From Nocardia jiangxiensis NBRC 101359 (lineage in GTDB: Bacteria > Actinomycetota > Actinomycetes > Mycobacteriales > Mycobacteriaceae), in assembly GCF_000308615.1 (NCBI RefSeq), contig NZ_BAGB01000026.1, positions 52,246 through 116,245 on the forward strand: a DNA stretch of 64,000 bases, read 5' to 3'. This document shows positions 26,755 to 34,568 of this stretch, one piece after another. Position numbers and translations under genes: made by a program. The notes beneath the pieces are model-generated. The model was given only the letters and a program-made list of their open reading frames with translations. It made no database searches and was not told the DNA's origin. Position 1 is the stretch's first letter. Every line of letters starts with the position of its first letter.

Positions 26755-27735
26755 TTAGCCGGGTGCGTCCGATTCGGCGTCGGCGGTGTCCGCGTCCAGG
26801 TCGACGGGTTCGCGATCGGCCCATTCCAGCAGCTGATCGATCCGGAAGACCGCGTCGTCGATGCCTGCGTGCAGATCGCCCAGTTCGGCGTAGCGGGCGG
26901 GCACGGTGGCGATGGTGAAGTCGCGGGGTTCGATATCCGGGATCTCGTTCCAGCGCACCGGGGTGGAGACGGTCGCCTCCGGGACGCCGCGCACCGAGTA
27001 GGCGGCGGCGATGGTGTGATCGCGGGCGTTCTGGTTGTAGTCGACGAACAGCAGTGCGGGATCGCGGTCCTTGCGCCACCAGGTGGTGGTCACGTCGTCG
27101 GGTGCGCGGCGTTCCACCTCGCGGGCGAACGCCAGTGCGGCCCTGCGCACGTCGGCGAAACCCCATTCCGGCGCGATCCGGACGTACACGTGCAGCCCTT
27201 TACCCCCGGAGGTCTTCGGCCAGCCGACGGCACCGATCTCATCCAGCACCTCGTGCACCACCCCGGCCACCCGCTGTACCCGTGACCACGGGCAGTCGGG
27301 CATCGGATCCAGATCGATCCGCCACTCGTCGGGGCTCTCGGTGTCGAACCGGCGCGAGTTCCAGGGGTGGAACTCCACGGTGGACATCTGCACGGCCCAC
27401 ACGATGTCCGCGAGCTCACGGACACACAGCTCGTCGGCATGCCGCCCGTAACGTGGAAAGTACACGCGCACAGTGGAAATCCAGTCCGGCGCCCCGGCGG
27501 GCAGCCGCTTCTGATGCACCTTCCCGCCGGGCAATCCCTTCGGAAACCGATGCAACATGCAGGGCCGATCCCGCAGCGCATTCACGATCCCGTCGCCCAC
27601 CCCGAGGTAGTACTGCACCAGATCCAGCTTGGTGGCCCCGATCTCGGGGAAGTAGACCCGATCAGGGTTGGACACCCGCACCGTATGCTCACCGACCGGC
27701 AACTCCACCGCCGGCGAGGCAGACTTACTGGCCAC
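26755..27735 (-). CDS. Stand-alone LigD-type primase-polymerase domain (PolD)
   Basis: A 326-residue archaeo-eukaryotic primase-type polymerase, like the POL domain of the NHEJ ligase LigD but without ligase or nuclease domains. The metal aspartates are in DLDPMP (about 141-146), the nucleotide-triphosphate motif is SGGKGLHVY (about 176-184), and a third acidic motif is FVDYNQNARDHTIAAAYS. Such PolD/Prim-PolC proteins in mycobacteria add ribo- or deoxyribonucleotides in gap filling. The GTG at 27735 is chosen for length; ATG 27780 also fits. It lies 79 bp downstream of recQ on the same strand, suggesting a repair unit. No ligD is in the window. Confidence 0.9.
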   Translation of the reverse strand: MASKSASPAVELPVGEHTVRVSNPDRVYFPEIGATKLDLVQYYLGVGDGIVNALRDRPCMLHRFPKGLPGGKVHQKRLPAGAPDWISTVRVYFPRYGRHADELCVRELADIVWAVQMSTVEFHPWNSRRFDTESPDEWRIDLDPMPDCPWSRVQRVAGVVHEVLDEIGAVGWPKTSGGKGLHVYVRIAPEWGFADVRRAALAFAREVERRAPDDVTTTWWRKDRDPALLFVDYNQNARDHTIAAAYSVRGVPEATVSTPVRWNEIPDIEPRDFTIATVPARYAELGDLHAGIDDAVFRIDQLLEWADREPVDLDADTADAESDAPG

Positions 27736-27814
27736 CCGACCGACGATAGCGAGTCGATCACGCTCACCGCACGTGAACATGCCCACTCGCCGTGCTCGAT
27801 GGGCAGCCGGGGTG

Positions 27815-29914
27815 TCAGGTGGGGGTGGCCAAGGCGAAGGGGAGCACGGCCGGGGCTCCCGCGGCACGCAGGGTGTGGGCGGCCAGGGTGAGGGTCCAGC
27901 CCGTCTCGGTTAGGGCGTCGACGAGCAGGACTGGGCCGTCGAGGTCGTCGAGGGGCGGGATCTCCCAGGAATCGTGCAGGGCCGCTACGCGGTGGGCCGA
28001 GTTGGCGGCGGAGACCGGCGGGCGGCCGGGGCGGATGTGCAGGGTGCCCAGGTCACGCAGGCGGCCGATGTGGGCCAGGCGGGCGGCCAGGTCGGCGGTG
28101 AGTTTCGGGTGGGTGGGCGATTCCATGGCCAGGACGGAGGTGGGGCGTTGCTCCCAACCCCAGTCGCGCAGGACGGCGATGCAGGCGTCGACGATGTGAT
28201 CGGGGACCGGTGCATCGGGGCCGTCGAGCAGGGGGCGCAGGCGTTGGCCCCAGCCCAGATCGCTGAGTCGGCCCAGTATCCGGCCGGTTGCCGGACCGTC
28301 GGTGATCTTGCCGGACAGCGAAATTCCGAGTTTCGCCATACCGGTCGGCCACTGCTTGCGTGGGGACAGATCGATACCGGGCCGGTCCAGGCGGGTGCGG
28401 ATGGCGGCCAGATCCGCGGTGTCGACCGTCGTATCGGGACGGGTGCCGGTGCAGTTGTCGCAACGTCCGCAGTCGAGTGCATCGGCGACAGCTCCCGACA
28501 GCGCCGGATCGTCGAGCTGACGGCGCAGGAAACTCATGCGGCATTCGGTGCTCGACTGGTAGTCGATCATCGCCTGCTGCTCGGCTTCGCGTGCTCGGGA
28601 CAGGCGCTCGTAGCGTTCGGTGTCGTAGGTCCACGGTTGGCCGGTGGCGAGCCAGCCGCCTCGGACCCGGCGCACCGCCCCGTCGACATCGAGGACCTTG
28701 AGCACCATCTCGAGCCGGGAGCGATTGAGCTCGACCAGCGGTTCGAGTGCGGAGGTGGACAGCGGGCGCTCGGAATCCAGCGCGTCCAGGACGGCACGGA
28801 CGATATGTTCGCGCGGGAAGGCGACGGAGGCGAAGTAACTCCAGATCCGCTTGTCCTCCGGACCGGGGAGCAGCACCACCTCCGCGCGTGCGGTGCCGCG
28901 GCCCGCGCGACCCACCTGCTGGTAGTAGGCGATCGGTGAGGACGGCGCACCGATGTGCACGACGAACCCCAGATCCGGCTTGTCGAAGCCCATGCCCAGG
29001 GCCGAGGTCGCCACCAGTGCCTTCACCTCGTTGTCGAGCAGGGCCTGTTCGAGCACCTCCCGCTCGGCCGGATCGGTCCGGCCGGTGTACGCGCCGACCC
29101 GGTGGCCGTGCGAGCCGAGGACGTCCGCGAGGTCGTGGGCCGCGGCCACGGTGAGGGTGTAGATGATGCCCGAGCCGGGGAGCTCGTGCAGATATCTGCT
29201 GAGCCATGCGGTGCGTACGGTCGCGTCCTCGATGTGGACGACGGACATGTGTAGTGATTCGCGGTCCAGGGTGCCGCGCAGAACCAGTGTGTCGGTACCG
29301 ATCTGACCGGCCACATCGGTGACCACGCGGTCGTTCGCCGTGGCCGTGGTGGCCAGGACCGGGACATCGTCGCCGAGGTCGGCGACCAGGGTGCGGATCC
29401 GGCGGTAGTCGGGCCGGAAATCGTGACCCCAGTCCGAGACGCAGTGGGCCTCGTCGATCACGACCAGTCCGGCGTCGGCGGCCAGTTCGGGCAGGACCGC
29501 ATCGCGAAAGTCGGGGTTGTTCAGGCGTTCTGGGCTGACCAGCAGGACATCGACCGCGCCGGCTGCGACCTGCGCGTGGATATCGTCCCACTCGGTCATA
29601 TTGCCGGAATTGATCGTCGCGGCGACGACACCCGCCCGGCGAGCCGACGCGACCTGGTTGCGCATCAGCGCGAGCAGCGGCGAGACGATCACCGTCGGCC
29701 CGCGGCCCGCCGCGCGCAGGAGTTTGGCGGCGATGAAGTACACCGCCGACTTTCCCCAGCCGGTGCGCTGTACGACCAGGGCCCGCCGGCGCTCCCGGAC
29801 CAGCGCATCGATGGCGGTCCACTGGTCCTCTCGCAGGCGAGCCTGTGGCCCGGCCAGGTCACGCAGCAGTGCCTCGGCGGATTCACGCAGGTCGGTTGTA
29901 GTCACGCCGACCAT
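27815..29914 (-). CDS. recQ: RecQ-family DNA helicase with phosphoribosyltransferase-like C-terminus
   Basis: A 699-residue superfamily 2 helicase. The N-terminal helicase core shows the Q-motif-like RLREDQWTAI, Walker A RTGWGKSAVY, the DEAH box VIDEAHCVSDWGHDFRPDY and motif VI QQVGRAGRG. The RecQ zinc region has C-RMSFLRRQ and CGRCDNC (four Cys). The last 60 residues look like a PRTase domain: LLVDALTETGWT resembles the PRPP loop VVDDxxxTGxT but the second acidic residue is Ala. ATG 29914 is chosen; GTG 29905 is as likely. 3'-5' unwinding of recombination intermediates is expected. PolD follows on the same strand. Confidence 0.9.
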   Translation of the reverse strand: MVGVTTTDLRESAEALLRDLAGPQARLREDQWTAIDALVRERRRALVVQRTGWGKSAVYFIAAKLLRAAGRGPTVIVSPLLALMRNQVASARRAGVVAATINSGNMTEWDDIHAQVAAGAVDVLLVSPERLNNPDFRDAVLPELAADAGLVVIDEAHCVSDWGHDFRPDYRRIRTLVADLGDDVPVLATTATANDRVVTDVAGQIGTDTLVLRGTLDRESLHMSVVHIEDATVRTAWLSRYLHELPGSGIIYTLTVAAAHDLADVLGSHGHRVGAYTGRTDPAEREVLEQALLDNEVKALVATSALGMGFDKPDLGFVVHIGAPSSPIAYYQQVGRAGRGTARAEVVLLPGPEDKRIWSYFASVAFPREHIVRAVLDALDSERPLSTSALEPLVELNRSRLEMVLKVLDVDGAVRRVRGGWLATGQPWTYDTERYERLSRAREAEQQAMIDYQSSTECRMSFLRRQLDDPALSGAVADALDCGRCDNCTGTRPDTTVDTADLAAIRTRLDRPGIDLSPRKQWPTGMAKLGISLSGKITDGPATGRILGRLSDLGWGQRLRPLLDGPDAPVPDHIVDACIAVLRDWGWEQRPTSVLAMESPTHPKLTADLAARLAHIGRLRDLGTLHIRPGRPPVSAANSAHRVAALHDSWEIPPLDDLDGPVLLVDALTETGWTLTLAAHTLRAAGAPAVLPFALATPT

Positions 29915-30293
29915 GGTGCCCGAGCCCACCGACACACTCCACCGCGCGGCAGCGCACGCACCCGATGCCGGCGCGTGCACCCGTTCGGCCAACTTGCTTC
30001 GAGTGCGGGCGTCGGTAAAGGGTGCGGGTCGGCGATCGGTTGCGTCGGCGGCGGGATCGCGCGAACTGGTCGTCTGTACACCGTCCAAGACTTCGCATGG
30101 TGCCGAGTCGGGTGCTGACCGGCCGCACCTTGTGTCCGAATCCGCACGGTTTCGGCCGGGCTGCGAAGTATGCGAATGATGCCAGCGGGTGCGGCTGTGA
30201 CCTGGTCAAATGACTTATGGAACCGGATCGAGCCACCTCGCGTCGAACTAGAACAAACCCGGTTCGACTCAATTCGTATGGGGAGGTTCGAGC
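29915..30293. other. 379-bp region upstream of recQ
   Basis: No gene is supported on either strand; open frames are arginine-rich and antisense to each other. An imperfect operator-like pair, GTCGAAC (30242-30248) and GTTCGAC (30262-30268), lies near the right end. Its 13-nt spacing does not fit the LexA box, so SOS control of recQ is not shown. Confidence 0.5.
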
Positions 30294-30446
30294 GTGAAGA
30301 ATTGTCCAGGTTGCCGCACCTCGTGGCGGAACGGAATCGGCTCTCGCACACCGCGGGTACGCCCCGTCCTCCGGCACGGTGAGCTCTGTGAGCGGTTCAC
30401 CTCGCGCCCCACGCGGCGCTCGCGCCCGGAGACCGATCTCCGATGA
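30294..30446 (+). CDS. Possible 50-residue CxxC small protein upstream of the AbiEi-like gene
   Basis: GTG 30294 follows GGGGAGG by 7 nt and opens a 50-codon frame that starts VKNCPGCRTSWRNG and ends at a TGA overlapping the ATG at 30443 (ATGA). The good ribosome site and overlap argue for a real small gene; the CPGC pair and a third Cys could be part of a zinc knuckle. Against it, the rest is Arg/Pro/Ser-rich with third-position GC of only about three quarters, and no homologue is recognised. Treat as tentative. Confidence 0.3.
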   Translation: MKNCPGCRTSWRNGIGSRTPRVRPVLRHGELCERFTSRPTRRSRPETDLR

Positions 30447-31621
30447 GCGTCACGAGGTTGCATCCGGTATTCGGTTCCGGATCGGGCCCGCGTCCGGGCG
30501 ATCGGCCGGCTCGTCCCGCCGGGTTGTCGGCGAGTCCTGGATATCGTCCACCGATCAGCCCTGTGATCGCGGGAGACGATGAGGGAGAAGCCGCCGCGCC
30601 GTACGACTACAACGCCGCCGCGCAGCCGTGTTCGGCATCCGCCGAGCAGGCCCGGATCCATCGGCGGCGCGACGCGCTCGCCCGAGGCGTGACCGACGAT
30701 CAGATCCGCCGAATGTGCACCGGTGGGCGGTGGCGGCGGCTGCGGCGCGGGATCTATTCCGAGGAGGCGGTCTACGCCGAACTGGATGTGGTTGCCCGCC
30801 ATCGCATTCTGGCCGCGGCGGTATTGCCGGACATGGCGGCCGACGCGGTGGTGAGTCACCAGTCGGCGGCGGCGCTCTACGGCGCGCCGATCTGGGCCGC
30901 GCCGATGGACCGCCTGTGCGTCACCCGTAACCGGCGCAACGGCGGTCGGATCAAACCGGATCTGAAGGTGCACTGCGCGCCGATCGACGCCGTGGCCGAG
31001 GTGGGCGGTCTGGTACTGAGCACCCCCGCGCGCACCATCGTCGATCTCGGTCGCACGGTTCCGTTCGAGTCCGCGGTCGTCGCGGGGGACTGGTTGGCTC
31101 GTGAATACGGTGTCACCGCAGCCGATCTCGATGTGGAGTTGGCGGCCGCCGGTCGGCGTCGGGGTATCGATCGAGCACGGCAGGTGGCGAACTTCCTGAA
31201 TCCGCACAGCGAGAGCGTCGGCGAGTCGCGCAGCCGGGTGATGCTGCGCGAACTCGGTCTGCCGATACCGCAGTCGCAGGGCGACGTCTTCACCGCCGAG
31301 GGCAGATTCCTGGGCCGGGTCGACTTCTATTTCGGTGACACCGGCGTCGTCGGCGAGTTCGACGGCCGCACTCGCTACGGCCGCCGGTCACACCCCGGGC
31401 ACGATCCGGCGGACACCGCCGCGGCCGAGCGCCGACGTGAGGATGCCCTGCGCAGCACGGGGTTTCACGTCATCCGCTGGACCTGGGACGAGTTGCCCAC
31501 CGCCGCGGTGGCCGCCCGCTTCCGCGCCGCACTGACCCGCATCGGCCGGCAACGCCCGCACGGACACATCCGCCGCTCCTCCCTACCCGAGCCCAGACCC
31601 TTGATGATCCGAAGTCTCTGA
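30443..31621 (+). CDS. AbiEi-like winged-helix protein with DUF559 (PD-(D/E)XK) C-terminus
   Basis: A 392-residue protein. Residues 65-105 hold the AbiEi-type antitoxin helix-turn-helix module (HRRRDALARGVTDDQIRRM, then WRRLRRGIYS). The middle resembles the AbiEi C-terminal region (VVSHQSAAALYGAPIW). The last 100 residues match DUF559, a Vsr-like nuclease fold: GRVDFYFGDTGVVGEFDGR and HVIRWTWDEL. The nuclease core D-x(n)-E-x-K is only partly visible (RVDFYF, GEFDG), so catalysis is uncertain. No AbiEii nucleotidyltransferase toxin lies beside it. The start is unsure: ATG 30443 overlaps the tentative small gene, and GTG 30563 gives a more typical N-terminus. Confidence 0.75.
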   Translation: MSVTRLHPVFGSGSGPRPGDRPARPAGLSASPGYRPPISPVIAGDDEGEAAAPYDYNAAAQPCSASAEQARIHRRRDALARGVTDDQIRRMCTGGRWRRLRRGIYSEEAVYAELDVVARHRILAAAVLPDMAADAVVSHQSAAALYGAPIWAAPMDRLCVTRNRRNGGRIKPDLKVHCAPIDAVAEVGGLVLSTPARTIVDLGRTVPFESAVVAGDWLAREYGVTAADLDVELAAAGRRRGIDRARQVANFLNPHSESVGESRSRVMLRELGLPIPQSQGDVFTAEGRFLGRVDFYFGDTGVVGEFDGRTRYGRRSHPGHDPADTAAAERRREDALRSTGFHVIRWTWDELPTAAVAARFRAALTRIGRQRPHGHIRRSSLPEPRPLMIRSL

Positions 31622-31665
31622 CCGACAGCGGTATTCGCACCGGAAGACACACCGGCACGGCGGCA

Positions 31666-31691
31666 GCTCGGGCGGCGACAACCGCCCGAGC
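31666..31691. terminator. Bidirectional hairpin between convergent genes
   Basis: Perfect 10-bp stem (31666-31675 with 31682-31691), loop CGACAA, in the 89-bp gap between the AbiEi-like gene and the alpha/beta hydrolase. Confidence 0.75.
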
Positions 31692-31710
31692 CGGGGTCGC
31701 GCTCTCGCGT

Positions 31711-32592
31711 TCAGGCGGTTTCGGCGGCCAGCGCCAGCAGGTGCGCCCGGACCAGGCCGGGACGTTCCTCGGGGATGAAATGTCCGCAGCCGGAGACGTA
31801 TTCGACGGTGTAATCGGTGGCGTCGGCGGTTTCGGCGGCGGCCAGCGAACGATGGATGGCGCCGTCGGCGGTGCCGAACAGGGCGCGGATCGGGAGGGTG
31901 GCGCGACGTCGTTCACCGCGCCGCAGGGCGGGGACCTCGCGCAGCAGGAAGGTGCGGTAGGTGTCGGTGGCCGCGCGAGCGGGGATCGGATCGCGGAAAC
32001 GATCGGTGTAGGCGTGCACCACATCCGGTGTGAATTCGGTGGAGTCGGCGACCGCGAGCCGGAACAGCTGGTTCAGGAAGGGAGTGTGCTGTTGCAGTGG
32101 CATGCCCAGTGCCGCGACGAGAGGTTGGTACAGCAGGAATCGCCACAGGTGCGGTGCGAGGGTGCGTGGGGTCTGCCAGGGGTGCACGATGTTCAGCGGC
32201 GCGAATCCGGAGAACCGCTCGGGTTCGCGCAGCGCCATCAGGAATCCGATGTACCCGCCCCAGTCGTGACCGACCAGTAGCGTGCGGTCGGAGGTCAGCG
32301 AATCCAGCAGCGCCAGCACATCACTGGCGACCTCTTCTTTGAACCAGCGGTGCGGCGCCGGTCCGGACCAGCCGTAGCCGGGCAGATCCGGCGCGATGAT
32401 CCGCAGTCCGGGCGGCGGGTCGGCGAGCAGGTGCCGGTAGGCGTAGTGGTGCTGGGGCCAGCCGTGCAATGCCAGGACCGGGCGGCCCTCGGCCGGGCCC
32501 GCCTCGGTGACGTGGAATCGCACACCGCGGGCGGTGATGTGGCTGCGGCGCACTCCGGCGATGTCGGGGGGCTGTGAGATCGCATCGGGCAT
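31711..32592 (-). CDS. Alpha/beta hydrolase, epoxide-hydrolase/dehalogenase type
   Basis: A 293-residue alpha/beta hydrolase. The oxyanion motif is HGWPQ (about 43-47), the nucleophile elbow is GHDWGG with Asp as nucleophile (about 107-112), which points to epoxide hydrolases or haloalkane dehalogenases rather than esterases. A lid segment rich in Trp/Leu/Pro follows. The catalytic histidine is in GCGHFIPEERP near the end. ATG 32592 is chosen; ATG 32634 is possible. Substrate unknown. It is a single gene, convergent with the AbiEi-like gene. Confidence 0.88.
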   Translation of the reverse strand: MPDAISQPPDIAGVRRSHITARGVRFHVTEAGPAEGRPVLALHGWPQHHYAYRHLLADPPPGLRIIAPDLPGYGWSGPAPHRWFKEEVASDVLALLDSLTSDRTLLVGHDWGGYIGFLMALREPERFSGFAPLNIVHPWQTPRTLAPHLWRFLLYQPLVAALGMPLQQHTPFLNQLFRLAVADSTEFTPDVVHAYTDRFRDPIPARAATDTYRTFLLREVPALRRGERRRATLPIRALFGTADGAIHRSLAAAETADATDYTVEYVSGCGHFIPEERPGLVRAHLLALAAETA

Positions 32593-32736
32593 ATCCGATG
32601 CTAACCGTCCGCAACCCGGCGAGTCGTCGCACAAAGGATTTCGGCGTCCGCGAGGATAATTCAGGCGCCGGGCGCGACAATGGGTGCGGCAGAGGCGATG
32701 AGCCCTCGAGCACCGCGGGAGCAGGGAGGACGGGCG

Positions 32737-33219
32737 ATGCCGAACAAGTTCGAGTCACCCCCGGGCTGGGCGCCGCCCGGTGCGCAGTTCCAGAGCCATG
32801 GCGTAACCGGCCGCACCGTGATCGGTGTGTTGATCGGGCTGGTGGTGACGCCGATCGGTATCGCCTTCGCGGCCAAGGGCGGTGCGGATATCCGGTACTG
32901 GGTGATCATCGGCGGTGTCACGGACCGCTGGACCGCGGCCGGTGAGATCATCGTCGGTTCGGTGATATTGATGCTGGTGGCGGCAATGGCGGCGTTCTCC
33001 CCGGCGGGCACCTTCGCGGCCGGGCTGGTGTACGGCGTGTTCCCGGGGATTCTGCACATCCTGTTCCCGGACGACACCTTCCGACTGATCGGCGATCTAC
33101 CGTCGATCGATTCCACCTGGCAGGTGGCGCTGCACTCCTGGGTCACCAACGGATTCGCGTTGATCTCCGGATTCATGCTGATGGGGGCGGGTTTCGCCGG
33201 TCTGATCCGCAGACGTTGA
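32737..33219 (+). CDS. Small four-helix integral membrane protein, unknown
   Basis: A 160-residue membrane protein. After a 25-residue Pro/Gly-rich cytosolic start (PPGWAPPGAQF) come four hydrophobic helices at about 27-47, 68-86, 90-110 and 131-152, ending in RRR. AGGGAGGA lies 7 nt before ATG 32737, which decides the start over an in-frame ATG at 32680. No domain is recognised. It is convergent with a second small membrane protein 3 bp away. Confidence 0.7.
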   Translation: MPNKFESPPGWAPPGAQFQSHGVTGRTVIGVLIGLVVTPIGIAFAAKGGADIRYWVIIGGVTDRWTAAGEIIVGSVILMLVAAMAAFSPAGTFAAGLVYGVFPGILHILFPDDTFRLIGDLPSIDSTWQVALHSWVTNGFALISGFMLMGAGFAGLIRRR

Positions 33220-33222
33220 GCA

Positions 33223-33399
33223 TCAGGAGTAGTCGCGGAAACTCAGCACGAATCCGAGGGCGGCGAACAGGAACAGCAGAACGTACGCGATCACCCGCAG
33301 CGCCGTCGTCGGCAGTTCGTGCACCCACAGACCGGTGACGAAGGCGACCAGCATCATCAGCGTTCCCAGGAACGCGGTCCGTCGCGGATGTCCTGCCAT
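33223..33399 (-). CDS. Very small two-helix membrane protein
   Basis: A 58-residue protein (or 71 residues from ATG 33438) with two hydrophobic helices (LGTLMMLVAFVTGLWV and LRVIAYVLLFLFAALGFVLS) joined by a short polar turn, ending FRDYS. It is short and lacks a clear ribosome site, but the hydrophobic pattern and codon use are consistent with a real gene. Function unknown. Stop-to-stop distance to the convergent membrane protein is 3 bp. Confidence 0.55.
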   Translation of the reverse strand: MAGHPRRTAFLGTLMMLVAFVTGLWVHELPTTALRVIAYVLLFLFAALGFVLSFRDYS

Positions 33400-33497
33400 G
33401 CTGACCGGGTACCCGAACGAGCGCGGATTTCTCCCCACCCCCCGGGGCGACGGCGTGTCGGCGTGTACGCGTTCGGCGGAGGCGGCACGGTAGCCGT

Positions 33498-34343
33498 ATG
33501 CAGGTGACCGCAGGCTCCTTCCGGCGTATCTACGATCCGAGTGACGGCGAGACGCATCCGTGGTATGTCAACGACCACACCGTGATTCGTGATGGGACCG
33601 GGCTCTGGCACCTGTTCGGGATCACCCACCCCGAGCCCGCCGATCCGTGGGACGAGACGCAGTTCGCGCACGCGACCGCCGAACATCTGCTGGGTCCGTG
33701 GACGAAGCAGCCGCCCGCGCTGAATGTGGACCGCGAGTACGGCGAGACGCATCTGTGGGCCCCGTACGTCGTCGACGGCGGCGCGGGCTACGCCATGTTC
33801 TACGACGGCGGCGGTGCGGACCGCACCGGGACCGCGATGAATCTGGCGACTTCCACCGATCTGCGGCAGTGGACGCGTCATCCGCAGGGCCCGCTGTTCC
33901 GCGACGGCTACGACGCCCGCGATCCGATGGTGCTGCGTCTGGATGACCGCTGGGTGATGTACTACTGCGCGACCAGCGAGCCGGCAGGCGGCAACCACGT
34001 GGTCGCCTACCGCACCAGCACCGATCTCGTGCACTGGAGCGATCGCGCGATCGCCTACACCGATCCGGCCACCGGCACCGGCGCCGGACCGACCGAATCC
34101 CCATTCGTGGTGCGGCACAACGACTTCTGGTATCTGTTCGTCGGCCCGCGCCCCGACTACATCGGCACCGACGTGTTCCTCAGCTCCGATCCGCTGCACT
34201 TCCGCGTCCAGGACCGCGTCGGACACATCGAGGCCCACGCCGCCGAGATCGTCACCGACGACGGCGAATGGTGGATCACGACTGCGGGCTGGGGCCAGGG
34301 GGGCGTGCACATCGCACCCCTGCAATTCGCCGACCCGACCTGA
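33498..34343 (+). CDS. GH43/GH32-like five-bladed propeller glycosidase
   Basis: A 281-residue single-domain protein with the repeating blade pattern of five-bladed beta-propeller glycosidases (GH43, GH62, GH32/68 clans). Three acidic residues sit in the expected places: Asp in WYVNDHTVIRDG (first blade), Asp in YDARDPMVL (second blade, pKa modulator) and Glu in GPTESPFVV (general acid). There is no signal peptide, so it acts in the cytosol or is not exported by Sec. The substrate could be an arabino-, xylo- or fructofuranoside. ATG 33498 lacks a close ribosome site. An FGGY sugar kinase follows 225 bp downstream. Confidence 0.75.
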   Translation: MQVTAGSFRRIYDPSDGETHPWYVNDHTVIRDGTGLWHLFGITHPEPADPWDETQFAHATAEHLLGPWTKQPPALNVDREYGETHLWAPYVVDGGAGYAMFYDGGGADRTGTAMNLATSTDLRQWTRHPQGPLFRDGYDARDPMVLRLDDRWVMYYCATSEPAGGNHVVAYRTSTDLVHWSDRAIAYTDPATGTGAGPTESPFVVRHNDFWYLFVGPRPDYIGTDVFLSSDPLHFRVQDRVGHIEAHAAEIVTDDGEWWITTAGWGQGGVHIAPLQFADPT

Positions 34344-34568
34344 ACGAGCGCCGGGGCCGTCTCGATATACCTGGGCGTGTGGGATTCGTCCCAATGTTCG
34401 GTAGGCAAGCCGAAGGCGGGTGCGCGCAATCCCTCGAGGTGCAATCTGCGCCGAGTTCGACAGAATTGCGGCCGACCGAGCCGTGGACCTGTAATTCTGG
34501 TGGCGTCGGCCGACTGATCGGCGCGGGAGCGGGACGATGTGTCCGGGCATGCGAGGAAGGGAGCGCTG

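Noticed and set aside
27815..30088. RecQ starting at the upstream ATG 30088
   Set aside because: The extra 58 residues are Arg/Ala-rich with no helicase similarity and no ribosome site; ATG 29914 or GTG 29905 fits the family start.
30242..30268. LexA/SOS box upstream of recQ
   Set aside because: The GTCGAAC/GTTCGAC dyad has a 13-nt gap; the actinobacterial SOS box needs GAAC-N4-GTTC.
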